57,037 nt of DNA, taken from NCBI GenBank assembly GCA_947624775.1, contig CANQLT010000003.1:1-57037 (forward strand), read 5' to 3'. The stretch comes from an uncultured Monoglobus sp. (lineage in GTDB: Bacteria > Bacillota > Clostridia > Monoglobales > Monoglobaceae). The notes below the pieces were generated by a model. The model did no database searches and was not told the origin of the DNA. It saw nothing but the letters and a program-made list of their open reading frames with translations. Of this stretch, positions 1-7,593 are shown in pieces; within the stretch, counting starts at the first letter, position 1; each line of letters starts with the position of its first letter. The translations under genes were made by a program, and so were the position numbers.

Positions 1-12
1 TGTTTTGACTAA

Positions 13-37
13 GCTGTCAAGGGTGACGGCGTTTTTT
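13..37 (+). terminator. Intrinsic terminator of a gene left of the window
   Basis: GCTGTCA (13-19) pairs with TGACGGC (24-30), including one T-G pair, around an AGGG loop. A run of six T follows at 32-37. It probably ends a plus-strand gene lying outside the window, convergent with the ABC exporter genes. The rest of 1-98 is AT-rich and shows no gene. Confidence 0.5.
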
Positions 38-98
38 ACTCTTATCTTATTTTTCATATCTTACTTTACAGTATCTTTTTTATTTAATATTTGACTTT

Positions 99-1910
99 TT
101 AACCTGCAAACTGTGCTTTGTAAAGCTCCGCATACTCGCCGCCGAGTTTCATAAGCTCCTCATGGTTACCCTGTTCCACAATATGACCGTCTCTCATTAC
201 GAGTATAATATCCGCGCCGCGAATCGTCGACAGGCGGTGGGCGATGATAAAGCTTGTTCTGCCTTCGCGCAGTCTGTTGACCGCCTCCTGTATCTGTGCC
301 TCGGTTTTGGTGTCGACCGAGCTTGTGGCCTCGTCGAGGATCAGAATATTCGGTTTCGTAAGGAAAGCTCTGGCTATTGTTATCAGCTGTTTTTCTCCCG
401 CGGAGACCGCTGTTTCCTCATTATTTACAATCGTTGCATAGCCCTTGGGAAGTGTTTTCACAAAATTGTCAACAAACGTGGCCTTGCATGCGTCAAGAAA
501 TTCCTTGCGGGATATATGTCTGCCCTTTGGAACGCCGTATATGATATTCTCAGCGATAGTGGCGTCATACAGCCACGTGTCCTGCAGCACCATGCCGATG
601 TTGCGCCTGAGCGCGGCGCGACTCAGCTTGTGAATATCAATACTGCCGTCGAGAATAATCTCTCCGCTGTCAATTTCGTAAAACCGCTCGATAAGATTGA
701 CAAGCGTCGTTTTTCCCGCGCCCGTGCCGCCCACTATTGCCACGGTTTGACCGGGCTTTACTGTGAGGTTCATGTGCTCGATAAGCTTTCTGTCGGGCGT
801 GTAGCTGAATGACACGTCTTTAAACTCAATTTGGCCTTTAAGCTCATACTCGTCGTATGCGCCGTCAATATCGGTCGGCTCGTCGGGGCTGTCAAGCAGC
901 TCGTAGATCCTGTCCAGCGATACAAGGCCCGACTGCAGAGTGCCGACCATCTGCGACAGTGATGTGAAAGGCTGCTGAAACTGTCTGGCATACTGAATAA
1001 ACGCCTGCACCTCACCGACGCTCATGCTTCCGTTTATTATTTTTAAGGCTCCGACAAGCGCGACAACAATATAATTAATGTTGGTAACAAAGCGCGACAG
1101 AGGCTGGATCATATTAGTGACAACGGAAGCGCGCATGGACGCTTTGTAAAGCTCCTTGTTTTGCGCGTCAAAATTTTCGATAAATTCATTCTCGCGGTTA
1201 TACGCCTTTATTATATTGTGGCCGCCGACGCTTTCCTCAACGTTTGAGTTGATTTTTCCCATGTACTGCCACTGTTTCATAAAGCCGGGAGCGGAAAGAG
1301 CGGATAATTTTTTTACGATAAATCCCGACAGCGGAATCAAAACTATCGTTACAAGAGCTAACTGCCATGAAAGCGTGAGCATCATGACTATCATGCCGAC
1401 AAGCATAAGCAGCCAATATATAAGATCTCCGCCGGTTTGATTGAGCGTCGTGACCACATTGTCAACGTCGTTTGCCGCGCGGCTCATTATGTCTCCGCGC
1501 TTATTTGTGTCATAGTAGTTAAGCGGCAGTGTCCACAGCTTTTTTTCGACTTTTTCGCGCAGCTCCGCCGCTATGCGCGCCGTTATACGCGCAGACGCGC
1601 GTCCGGCAAACCATTTGGTGACAAACTGCATGAAATATATGAGCATGGCAAGACCCGCCCCAAAAAAGAATGTTCTCCAGTCTATGCCGCCTGCGCCGAG
1701 CCCTCTCACAATCGAGTCTGTCGCGCCTCCCAGTACGCGCGGTCCAATCGCGGTGAACACGCCCGAAACTATGAGCGCGGCGATCATCAGCGAGCACCAT
1801 GATCTATAGGCGGCAAAGAGGCCGATAAGCCTTTTCACGGAGCCTTTGTTTATCCGGCTTTTCTGATTTCTCATGCTTTTTGATTTTTTCGGTGTTTTTG
1901 ATCTGCTCAT
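99..1910 (-). CDS. ABC exporter half-transporter, subunit with the complete Walker B
   Basis: A 603-aa multidrug or lipid exporter half: a six-helix membrane domain (about residues 30-330) followed by a nucleotide-binding domain. Visible are the Walker A GGTGAGKTT and the Walker B ILILDEATSSVD with the catalytic Glu. The ABC signature is degenerate (VSAGEKQ instead of LSGGQ). The N-terminus is very basic (Lys/Arg/Ser-rich), presumably cytoplasmic. Its ATG overlaps the stop of the upstream subunit by 4 bp (ATGA, 1907-1910), so the two are translationally coupled. The partner has Asp in place of the Walker B Glu. One degenerate and one complete ATP site is the pattern of heterodimeric exporters such as BmrCD, LmrCD and TM287/288. 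The substrate cannot be read from the sequence. Confidence 0.93.
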   Translation of the reverse strand: MSRSKTPKKSKSMRNQKSRINKGSVKRLIGLFAAYRSWCSLMIAALIVSGVFTAIGPRVLGGATDSIVRGLGAGGIDWRTFFFGAGLAMLIYFMQFVTKWFAGRASARITARIAAELREKVEKKLWTLPLNYYDTNKRGDIMSRAANDVDNVVTTLNQTGGDLIYWLLMLVGMIVMMLTLSWQLALVTIVLIPLSGFIVKKLSALSAPGFMKQWQYMGKINSNVEESVGGHNIIKAYNRENEFIENFDAQNKELYKASMRASVVTNMIQPLSRFVTNINYIVVALVGALKIINGSMSVGEVQAFIQYARQFQQPFTSLSQMVGTLQSGLVSLDRIYELLDSPDEPTDIDGAYDEYELKGQIEFKDVSFSYTPDRKLIEHMNLTVKPGQTVAIVGGTGAGKTTLVNLIERFYEIDSGEIILDGSIDIHKLSRAALRRNIGMVLQDTWLYDATIAENIIYGVPKGRHISRKEFLDACKATFVDNFVKTLPKGYATIVNNEETAVSAGEKQLITIARAFLTKPNILILDEATSSVDTKTEAQIQEAVNRLREGRTSFIIAHRLSTIRGADIILVMRDGHIVEQGNHEELMKLGGEYAELYKAQFAG

Positions 1911-3652
1911 GCGCTCGCCTCCGTTTCGCTGTCAGGCTGGGTCGAGGCGATCTCGATATAAGTGGCGCAGCGCTCGATGAGTTCGCTGTGGGTCCCCATA
2001 TCCTCAATTTCTCCGTTGTTTAGGACAATGATATTGTCCGCGTCCTTGATAGAGGCGACGCGCTGAGCCACAACGATAACGGTCGCGTCTGAGGTGATCT
2101 CTTTTAGCGCGGCGCGCAGCTTTTTGTCTGTCGCGTAATCGAGAGCCGAAAACGAGTCGTCAAAAAGATAGACCTTTGGTCTGCGGACGATCGCTCTTGC
2201 GATCGCCAGTCTCTGGCGCTGACCGCCCGAATAATTCGCGCCGCCCTCCGATACGCGCATGTTTATGCCGTCCTCTTTTTCGCGTATAAATTCCTCGGCC
2301 TGAGCCACGCGGAGCGCGTCCCATATCTCATCGTCGTCGGCGTCGCTTTTTGCGTAAAGCAGGTTCTGTTTAAGGCTGCCCCCGAAAAGAAACGCCTTCT
2401 GGGGAACCATGCCGATAGCCGCGTCAAGCTCGGTTTTTTTAAGTTTTTTGATATCAACGCCGTCAAACAGAACTCTGCCGCCGGTGGCGTCGGTCAAACG
2501 GGGGATAGTATTGAGCAATGTGGTTTTTCCGCTGCCCGTTGAGCCGATTATGGCGGTCTTGGTCCCGGGTTTCGCTGTGAACGAAATATTTTTAAGCACG
2601 GGCTTTACGTCCGGATCATCGGGCGCGTAAGAATAGCTGACGTTTTCGAATTTTATCTCTCCGCGCGGATCGTTGAGTGAAACGGGCTTCTCGCGCTCCT
2701 CGATCGAGCTTTCGGCGTCAAGCAGCTCGATGATGCGTTTTGCGGAAACCTGCGCTCTGGGCAACATGATAAACACCACAGAGGACGAGAGCGTGGCCGT
2801 TAGAATAAACGATAAATATGTGATAAAGGCGATGATCTCGCCGACCTGCACTCCGCCGCTCAGCGCGAGCCGGCCGCCGTACCACAGAACCGCGACAGTC
2901 GCGGCGTTTACGATAAACATAAACAGAGGGATCATCAGCGTGGATATTTGCGACGTTACCAAACCGATCTTATATAGTTCGTTATTGACCTTGCCGAATC
3001 TCCTTTTTTCGAAATTTTCCTGCACAAAAGCCCGCGCCACGCGCACGCCTGTGATCTGATCTCTCAGAATTCCGTTCGTGTCGTCGATACGCGCCTGCTG
3101 TTTGGAAAAATAGGGCACGATGTATAACAATAATATAATTGTGATAATAAGAAGAATAGGCACGGTTATCAGCACCACCACTGAGAGCGCGGCGCTCTGC
3201 GCAAGCGCCATAACAACTCCGACAACAAACATTATCGGAGTGGCAACTATCACGGTCAGCGCAACCGTAAGGAACTGAACGATCTGTTCCACGTCGTTGG
3301 TCGCGCGCGTGATAAGGGTCGGCGCGCCGAAAACGGCAACCTCCTTTTGCGAGTAGGATAAGATCTTTGTATATATTTTTTTGCGCAGATCGCGCCCCAT
3401 CGACAAAGCCGTCTTCGCGCCCAAAATGCCCGCGCCGATCGCGCACACGAATTGGATGACCGACAGAGAGAGCATAAGTATGCCTTTGTTTATTATGTAT
3501 CCGATGTCGCCGTTTGCGACTCCGTAGTCGATAATTCCCGCGTTGATCCTGGGAAGATAAACAGAAAGCAGCGTTTGCCCTATTTGAAAAGCAATAACCA
3601 AAACCACAAGTTTGACGTAGGACCTTAGCTGCTTTCCGATAAAACCAAACAT
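1907..3652 (-). CDS. ABC exporter half-transporter, subunit with degenerate Walker B
   Basis: A 581-aa half-transporter: six-helix membrane domain from about residue 15 to 310, then an ATPase domain with Walker A GSTGSGKTT, a canonical signature YSGGQRQRL and Walker B VYLFDDSFSALD. The residue after the Walker B Asp is Asp rather than the catalytic Glu. Paired with the aberrant signature of the next gene, this predicts one non-hydrolysing ATP site in the heterodimer. The start codon lies 156 bp downstream of the endonuclease III stop on the same strand. No clear promoter was found in that gap, so read-through from nth is possible. Acidic tail at the C-terminus. Confidence 0.93.
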   Translation of the reverse strand: MFGFIGKQLRSYVKLVVLVIAFQIGQTLLSVYLPRINAGIIDYGVANGDIGYIINKGILMLSLSVIQFVCAIGAGILGAKTALSMGRDLRKKIYTKILSYSQKEVAVFGAPTLITRATNDVEQIVQFLTVALTVIVATPIMFVVGVVMALAQSAALSVVVLITVPILLIITIILLLYIVPYFSKQQARIDDTNGILRDQITGVRVARAFVQENFEKRRFGKVNNELYKIGLVTSQISTLMIPLFMFIVNAATVAVLWYGGRLALSGGVQVGEIIAFITYLSFILTATLSSSVVFIMLPRAQVSAKRIIELLDAESSIEEREKPVSLNDPRGEIKFENVSYSYAPDDPDVKPVLKNISFTAKPGTKTAIIGSTGSGKTTLLNTIPRLTDATGGRVLFDGVDIKKLKKTELDAAIGMVPQKAFLFGGSLKQNLLYAKSDADDDEIWDALRVAQAEEFIREKEDGINMRVSEGGANYSGGQRQRLAIARAIVRRPKVYLFDDSFSALDYATDKKLRAALKEITSDATVIVVAQRVASIKDADNIIVLNNGEIEDMGTHSELIERCATYIEIASTQPDSETEASA

Positions 3653-3808
3653 TGCAATGCCCCTTTCAAAATTTCGGTGCTTATTACATGAAAATAATAA
3701 GTATTTCCCGAATATTTTACGCCAAATCGGCCCCGCGTGTCAATAGCTATGACACGAAAGGCGCGTTTTTTGACACGAACAGGCACTGTGATACTTATAT
3801 CCGCGCTT

Positions 3809-4453
3809 TTACACGCCGATCTTCGGGCACAGATGAGCGATAGGACATTCACCGCAGCGCGGGTGTCCGGCCGGGCAGTATTCGCGTCCGTGATAGACAA
3901 GACGGTGGCAGAACGCGGTCTGGTGCTCCTCGGGCACGATCTTGAGCAGGTCGAACTCGATCTTGGTCGGGTCGCTGTTTGTCGTCAGGCCCATGCGGTT
4001 CGAAAGCCGCTTGGCGTGGGTATCGACCACGATGCCCGGAATTTTAAAATAGTCGCCCCGAACCAGATTGGCGGTCTTTCTGCCCACTCCCGGCAGGCGC
4101 AGCAGATCGTCCATCGCCTCGGGGACCTCACCTCCGTAGTCGCTGATAAGCATTTTGCAGCAGCCGATTATGTTTTTGGCCTTGTTCCTGAAAAATCCCG
4201 TGGAGCGTATGTCCTCTCTGAGCTCAAGCTCATCCGCATTGGCGAAAGCGTATACGTCCGGATATTTTTTATAAAGGTCTTTGGCGACGATGTTCACCCG
4301 CTTGTCGGTGCATTGGGCGGCAAGCTGGGTGGAGATCAGCAGCTGGAGCGGATTTATGTAATCCAGCGTGCAGTCCGCGTCGGCGTAAACCTCGTCAAAA
4401 ATATCAATAATCTCCAAAACTCTCGCTTTTTTGTCCGCAATTTTCTCTCTCAT
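3809..4453 (-). CDS. nth: Endonuclease III (DNA glycosylase/AP lyase)
   Basis: A 214-aa base-excision repair enzyme that removes oxidised pyrimidines and nicks abasic sites. Seen: the helix-hairpin-helix LPGVGRKTA carrying the catalytic Lys, the catalytic Asp in VVDTHAKR, and a C-terminal [4Fe-4S] loop with spacing C-x6-C-x2-C-x5-C (YCPAGHPRCGECPIAHLC). Length is normal for the family. It is divergent from glyA, and its promoter (4518 to 4490) overlaps the glyA promoter. The two ABC exporter genes follow on the same strand. Confidence 0.96.
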   Translation of the reverse strand: MREKIADKKARVLEIIDIFDEVYADADCTLDYINPLQLLISTQLAAQCTDKRVNIVAKDLYKKYPDVYAFANADELELREDIRSTGFFRNKAKNIIGCCKMLISDYGGEVPEAMDDLLRLPGVGRKTANLVRGDYFKIPGIVVDTHAKRLSNRMGLTTNSDPTKIEFDLLKIVPEEHQTAFCHRLVYHGREYCPAGHPRCGECPIAHLCPKIGV

Positions 4454-4468
4454 ATTTCAAAATACCCC

Positions 4469-4497
4469 TTGCAAATTTTTATATTTAACATTATAAT
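4469..4497 (+). promoter_or_regulatory. Sigma-A promoter of glyA
   Basis: TTGCAA (4469-4474), 17-bp spacer, TATAAT (4492-4497). The predicted start near 4504 leaves a leader of about 53 nt before the glyA ATG. Its -10 overlaps the -10 of the opposing nth promoter. Confidence 0.75.
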
Positions 4498-4518
4498 AAA
4501 AAAGTATATTTTTTTCAA
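4490..4518 (-). promoter_or_regulatory. Sigma-A promoter of nth, overlapping the glyA promoter
   Basis: Read on the minus strand: TTGAAA (4518-4513), 17-bp spacer, TATAAT (4495-4490). It shares four base pairs of its -10 with the plus-strand glyA promoter, so polymerase can probably occupy only one of the two at a time. Confidence 0.65.
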
Positions 4519-4556
4519 CATAAAATATTAAAAATTTATTTTTGGAGGATTAACCA

Positions 4557-5795
4557 ATGTTTGAATTTGAGAACCTGAGCAAGACCGACCCCGAGGTCAA
4601 GGCGGCGATCGAGAAGGAGATTGGCAGACAGCGCGGAAAAATCGAGCTTATCGCGTCCGAGAACTTTGTCAGCCCCGCTGTTATGGAAGCGATGGGCACG
4701 CCCCTTACCAACAAGTACGCCGAGGGTTATCCCGGAAAGCGCTACTACGGCGGCTGCGAGTACGTTGATATAGTCGAGGACCTGGCGAGGGACCGCGCCA
4801 AAGAGCTGTTCGGCGCCGAGTTTGCCAACGTTCAGCCCCATTCGGGCGCCAGCGCCAATCTGGCGGTGTTCTTTGCCGCTATGGAGCCCGGCGACACGTA
4901 TCTCGGCATGAACCTCTCCGAGGGCGGACATCTGAGCCACGGTTCGCCTGTGAATATTTCGGGCAAGTATTTTAACGTCGTGCCCTACGGCGTTGACCCC
5001 GAGACATGCAGAATAGATTACGACAAGGTGCGCGAGCTGGCCCTTGAGCACAAGCCCAAGCTGATACTGGCGGGCGCCAGCGCCTACGCGCGCGAGATAG
5101 ATTTCAAAAAGTTCCGCGAGATCGCCGATGAGGTCGGCGCATACCTGATGGTCGACATGGCGCACATCGCCGGTTTGGTGGCCGCAGGTCTGCACCCCAG
5201 CCCGGTGCCCTACGCCGATTTTGTCACGACCACGACCCACAAAACCCTGCGCGGACCCAGGGGCGGTCTGATCCTCTGCAAGGAGGAGTACGGCCCGATG
5301 ATAAACAAGGCCGTGTTCCCCGGAAGCCAGGGCGGCCCCCTTATGCACGTTATCGCCGCCAAGGCGGTCTGCCTCAATGAAGCCCTGTCGGATGATTTCA
5401 AGGCTTATCAGACGCAGGTCAAGAAAAACGCCGCCGCCCTCGCCGAGGCGCTTCAGGCACGAGACATAGACATCGTTTCGGGCGGCACCGACAACCACCT
5501 GATGCTCGTCAGCCTGATAAAGCAGGGTCTGACCGGCAAAGAGGTTGAGCATATGCTGGACGAGGTTGGAATCACCTGCAACAAGAACACGATCCCCGGC
5601 GACCCCAAGAGCCCGTTTGTGACAAGCGGAATCAGACTGGGCACGCCCGCCGTGACGACACGCGGCTTCAAAGAGGACGACATGGTCGAGGTTGCCGAGC
5701 TCATCTCAATGATAATCAAAGACTTCGAGGGCAATCGCGACGAGGTCGCAAAGCGCGTCCAAGCGCTCTGCGCCAAGCACCCGCTTTATGAATAA
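4557..5795 (+). CDS. glyA: Serine hydroxymethyltransferase
   Basis: A 412-aa PLP enzyme interconverting serine and glycine with tetrahydrofolate, the main entry of one-carbon units. The PLP Lys sits in [14 protein letters not shown] (about residue 228), and the substrate and cofactor motifs [13 protein letters not shown] and SGAxAN-like [10 protein letters not shown] are present. It starts at the ATG 6 nt after GGAGGATT. Its stop codon falls inside the word ATGAATAA, which is repeated at each copy of the downstream tandem repeat. It is upstream of rarA and divergent from nth. No folate or glycine riboswitch fits in the short leader. Confidence 0.97.
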   Translation: MFEFENLSKTDPEVKAAIEKEIGRQRGKIELIASENFVSPAVMEAMGTPLTNKYAEGYPGKRYYGGCEYVDIVEDLARDRAKELFGAEFANVQPHSGASANLAVFFAAMEPGDTYLGMNLSEGGHLSHGSPVNISGKYFNVVPYGVDPETCRIDYDKVRELALEHKPKLILAGASAYAREIDFKKFREIADEVGAYLMVDMAHIAGLVAAGLHPSPVPYADFVTTTTHKTLRGPRGGLILCKEEYGPMINKAVFPGSQGGPLMHVIAAKAVCLNEALSDDFKAYQTQVKKNAAALAEALQARDIDIVSGGTDNHLMLVSLIKQGLTGKEVEHMLDEVGITCNKNTIPGDPKSPFVTSGIRLGTPAVTTRGFKEDDMVEVAELISMIIKDFEGNRDEVAKRVQALCAKHPLYE

Positions 5796-5990
5796 ATAAT
5801 AACGATAACAACCGCACACGGTAGACAAACTGCGTCCCGTAACCATTTTTATGAATGATATGAATAATCATTACAACAAAACACCGCGGGCAGACAAACT
5901 GCGTCCCGTAACCATTTTTATGAATAATTATGAATAAAAATAATTACAACAAAACCCCGCTGGCGGACAGACTGCGTCCCGCGACCTTAG
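5788..5990 (+). repeat. Tandem near-copies of the rarA start region
   Basis: Three units of about 70 bp, each starting with ATGAATAA or ATGAATGA-like sequence: 5788-5859, 5860-5929, and the third running from 5930 into rarA. Units 1 and 2 share a 34-bp identical block (5823-5856 and 5892-5925). The third carries the diverged coding version (GACTGCGTCCCG at 5969-5980). Unit 1 contains the glyA stop codon. The likely origin is tandem duplication of a glyA-rarA junction. Confidence 0.8.
5860..5937 (+). other. Short upstream ORF overlapping the rarA start
   Basis: An ATG at 5860 (also in-frame at 5851) opens a 25-codon reading frame. It is a degenerate copy of the RarA N-terminus and ends at TAA 5935-5937, a few bases past the rarA ATG (5930) in another frame. 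As rarA has no visible Shine-Dalgarno, terminating ribosomes might re-initiate there. It could equally be a non-functional relic. Confidence 0.3.
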
Positions 5991-7225
5991 ATGAGGTTGT
6001 GGGACAGCAACATATTCTGGGTAAAAATCGAATACTGCGAAACATAATCGAGAGCGGGAATATCCCCAACATGATATTCTACGGTCTTTCGGGCACGGGC
6101 AAGACCACCGTGGCGAACATTGCCGCCAAAGCGTCAAACAAGACGCTATATCGGCTCAACGCCACAAACGCGTCGGTCTCGGATATCAAAAACATCGTCA
6201 AAGAGAGCGACGGTCTGTTCGGCCAGAATGGTATTTTGCTTTATTTGGACGAGATCCAGAATTTTAACAAAAAGCAGCAGCAATCGCTGCTCGAGTACAC
6301 GGAAAACGGGAAAATAACCCTTATCGCCAGCACGACCGAAAACCCGTATTTCTATATCTATAACGCCATATTAAGCCGCTGCACGGTGTTCGAGTTCAGA
6401 CCGCTTACCGTGGAGGACATCGAGAGCGCCCTGCGCCGCGCGGTGAAGTGGGTAGGGGAGCATGATTTTCCCGATTCGAAGATAATCTGCGGTGATGATG
6501 TGCTGCGGCACCTGGCCGAAAAATCGGGCGGCGACGTGCGCAAGGGGCTTAACGCCCTTGAACTGGCGGTCATGTACTCAAAGCCGAATCAAAACGGCGA
6601 TATTGAGATAACGCTCGAGATGGCCGAGCAGTGCACCCAAAAGAAGGCATTTCAGTTTGACAAAAAGGGCGATAACCAGTACGACGTGATGAGCGCGCTC
6701 CAGAAGTCGATCCGCGGCAGCGACCCGAACGCGGCCGTCCACTATCTGGCGCGGCTTATAGAGGCCGACGATATTCAGTCTATCTGCCGCAGAGTTATGG
6801 TGACCGCCTGCGAGGACATCGGTCTCGCCTATCCGCAGGCGATATCTATCGTCAAGGCCTGCGTCGACAGCGCGCTGATGCTCGGCTTCCCCGAGGCGAG
6901 GATCCCTCTGGCGCACGCGGTTATCCTGCTGGCGACCGCGCCGAAATCAAACTCGGCAATAATGGCGATAGACGCGGCGATAAAGGATATCGAGAGCATA
7001 GACGTAGGCCCGATACCGAGGCAGCTGCAGAACAAGCACTACGACGGCGAGGGCGAGATAGCCAAAGGCCAGAACTACCTGTATCCCCACAGCTATCCGA
7101 ACCATTATATCGAGCAGCAGTACCTGCCCGACAACATTAAAGACAAAATTTACTACGAGTTCGGCGAAAACAAAACCGAGCAGGCCGCCAAAGAATATTG
7201 GAAGAGAATAAAAAAGCAGAAATAA
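5930..7225 (+). CDS. rarA: Replication-associated recombination protein A (AAA+ ATPase)
   Basis: A 431-aa clamp-loader-like AAA+ protein (RarA/MgsA/WRNIP1 family) acting at stalled replication forks. Seen: N-terminal PLADRLRPATLDEVVGQ, Walker A GLSGTGKTTVAN, Walker B LYLDEIQ, the sensor region ASTTENPYF, and the C-terminal tetramerisation region ending KEYWKRIKKQK. The ATG at 5930 begins the conserved N-terminus, but no Shine-Dalgarno is visible before it. Two decayed copies of the gene start precede it. The 3' end is embedded in its own terminator hairpin. Confidence 0.95.
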   Translation: MNKNNYNKTPLADRLRPATLDEVVGQQHILGKNRILRNIIESGNIPNMIFYGLSGTGKTTVANIAAKASNKTLYRLNATNASVSDIKNIVKESDGLFGQNGILLYLDEIQNFNKKQQQSLLEYTENGKITLIASTTENPYFYIYNAILSRCTVFEFRPLTVEDIESALRRAVKWVGEHDFPDSKIICGDDVLRHLAEKSGGDVRKGLNALELAVMYSKPNQNGDIEITLEMAEQCTQKKAFQFDKKGDNQYDVMSALQKSIRGSDPNAAVHYLARLIEADDIQSICRRVMVTACEDIGLAYPQAISIVKACVDSALMLGFPEARIPLAHAVILLATAPKSNSAIMAIDAAIKDIESIDVGPIPRQLQNKHYDGEGEIAKGQNYLYPHSYPNHYIEQQYLPDNIKDKIYYEFGENKTEQAAKEYWKRIKKQK

Positions 7226-7240
7226 TTTTTCTGCTTTTTT
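7211..7240 (+). terminator. Terminator of the glyA-rarA unit
   Basis: AAAAAGCAGAAA (7211-7222) pairs with TTTCTGCTTTTT. The last codons and stop of rarA lie within the stem, and a T-run ends the hairpin at 7240. Confidence 0.75.
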
Positions 7241-7261
7241 GAAATATTTTGAAATATTTGC

Positions 7262-7290
7262 TTGACAAGGAATTTATTTTGTGTTATTAT
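7262..7290 (+). promoter_or_regulatory. Promoter of rpoBC
   Basis: TTGACA (7262-7267), 17-bp spacer, TATTAT (7285-7290). A perfect TATAAT at 7291-7296 lies directly downstream but at an unfavourable 23-bp spacing. The predicted leader is close to 300 nt. Confidence 0.65.
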
Positions 7291-7296
7291 TATAAT

Positions 7297-7593
7297 CTGT
7301 TTAAAATGAGTTACTGTGCATATTTTGCGGAATCGGCGCTTTGGGGCGTCGGGGACAATATCCCGAAAACCGCGTGGATACGTGGGTTTTGGGGAATCGG
7401 AAAATTTTCGTGATTTGTGCGCGGTCGCGGCGGATTTTGGTGAAAAAATTATGAAAATCGGTTTTGAAAAACGCCGTTTAAGTTTTGAAAAAATTAAAAA
7501 TCGTATGATCGCCCGGCACGCTTTTGAAATGCGCGGATTCCCGGGCTAGGTTTGCGGTTTTGATATAAATTTTTACGAGAGGTGATCAGTTTT
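7297..7593 (+). other. Long untranslated leader of rpoBC
   Basis: About 297 bp without a convincing gene. It holds small hairpins (AAAACC/GGTTTT near 7356-7380) and a partly repeated GGAATCGG word. A 77-codon ORF at 7316-7549 has no ribosome site or recognisable protein. The length suggests a regulatory 5' UTR, but no known riboswitch or ribosomal-protein leader could be matched. Confidence 0.4.

Noticed and set aside
4536-5552. Long minus-strand ORF (338 codons) opposite glyA
   Set aside because: It mirrors the codon pattern of glyA, has no recognisable domain and no ribosome site of its own.
7316-7549. 77-codon ORF in the rpoB leader
   Set aside because: No ribosome site, unusual composition and no family; more likely untranslated leader.
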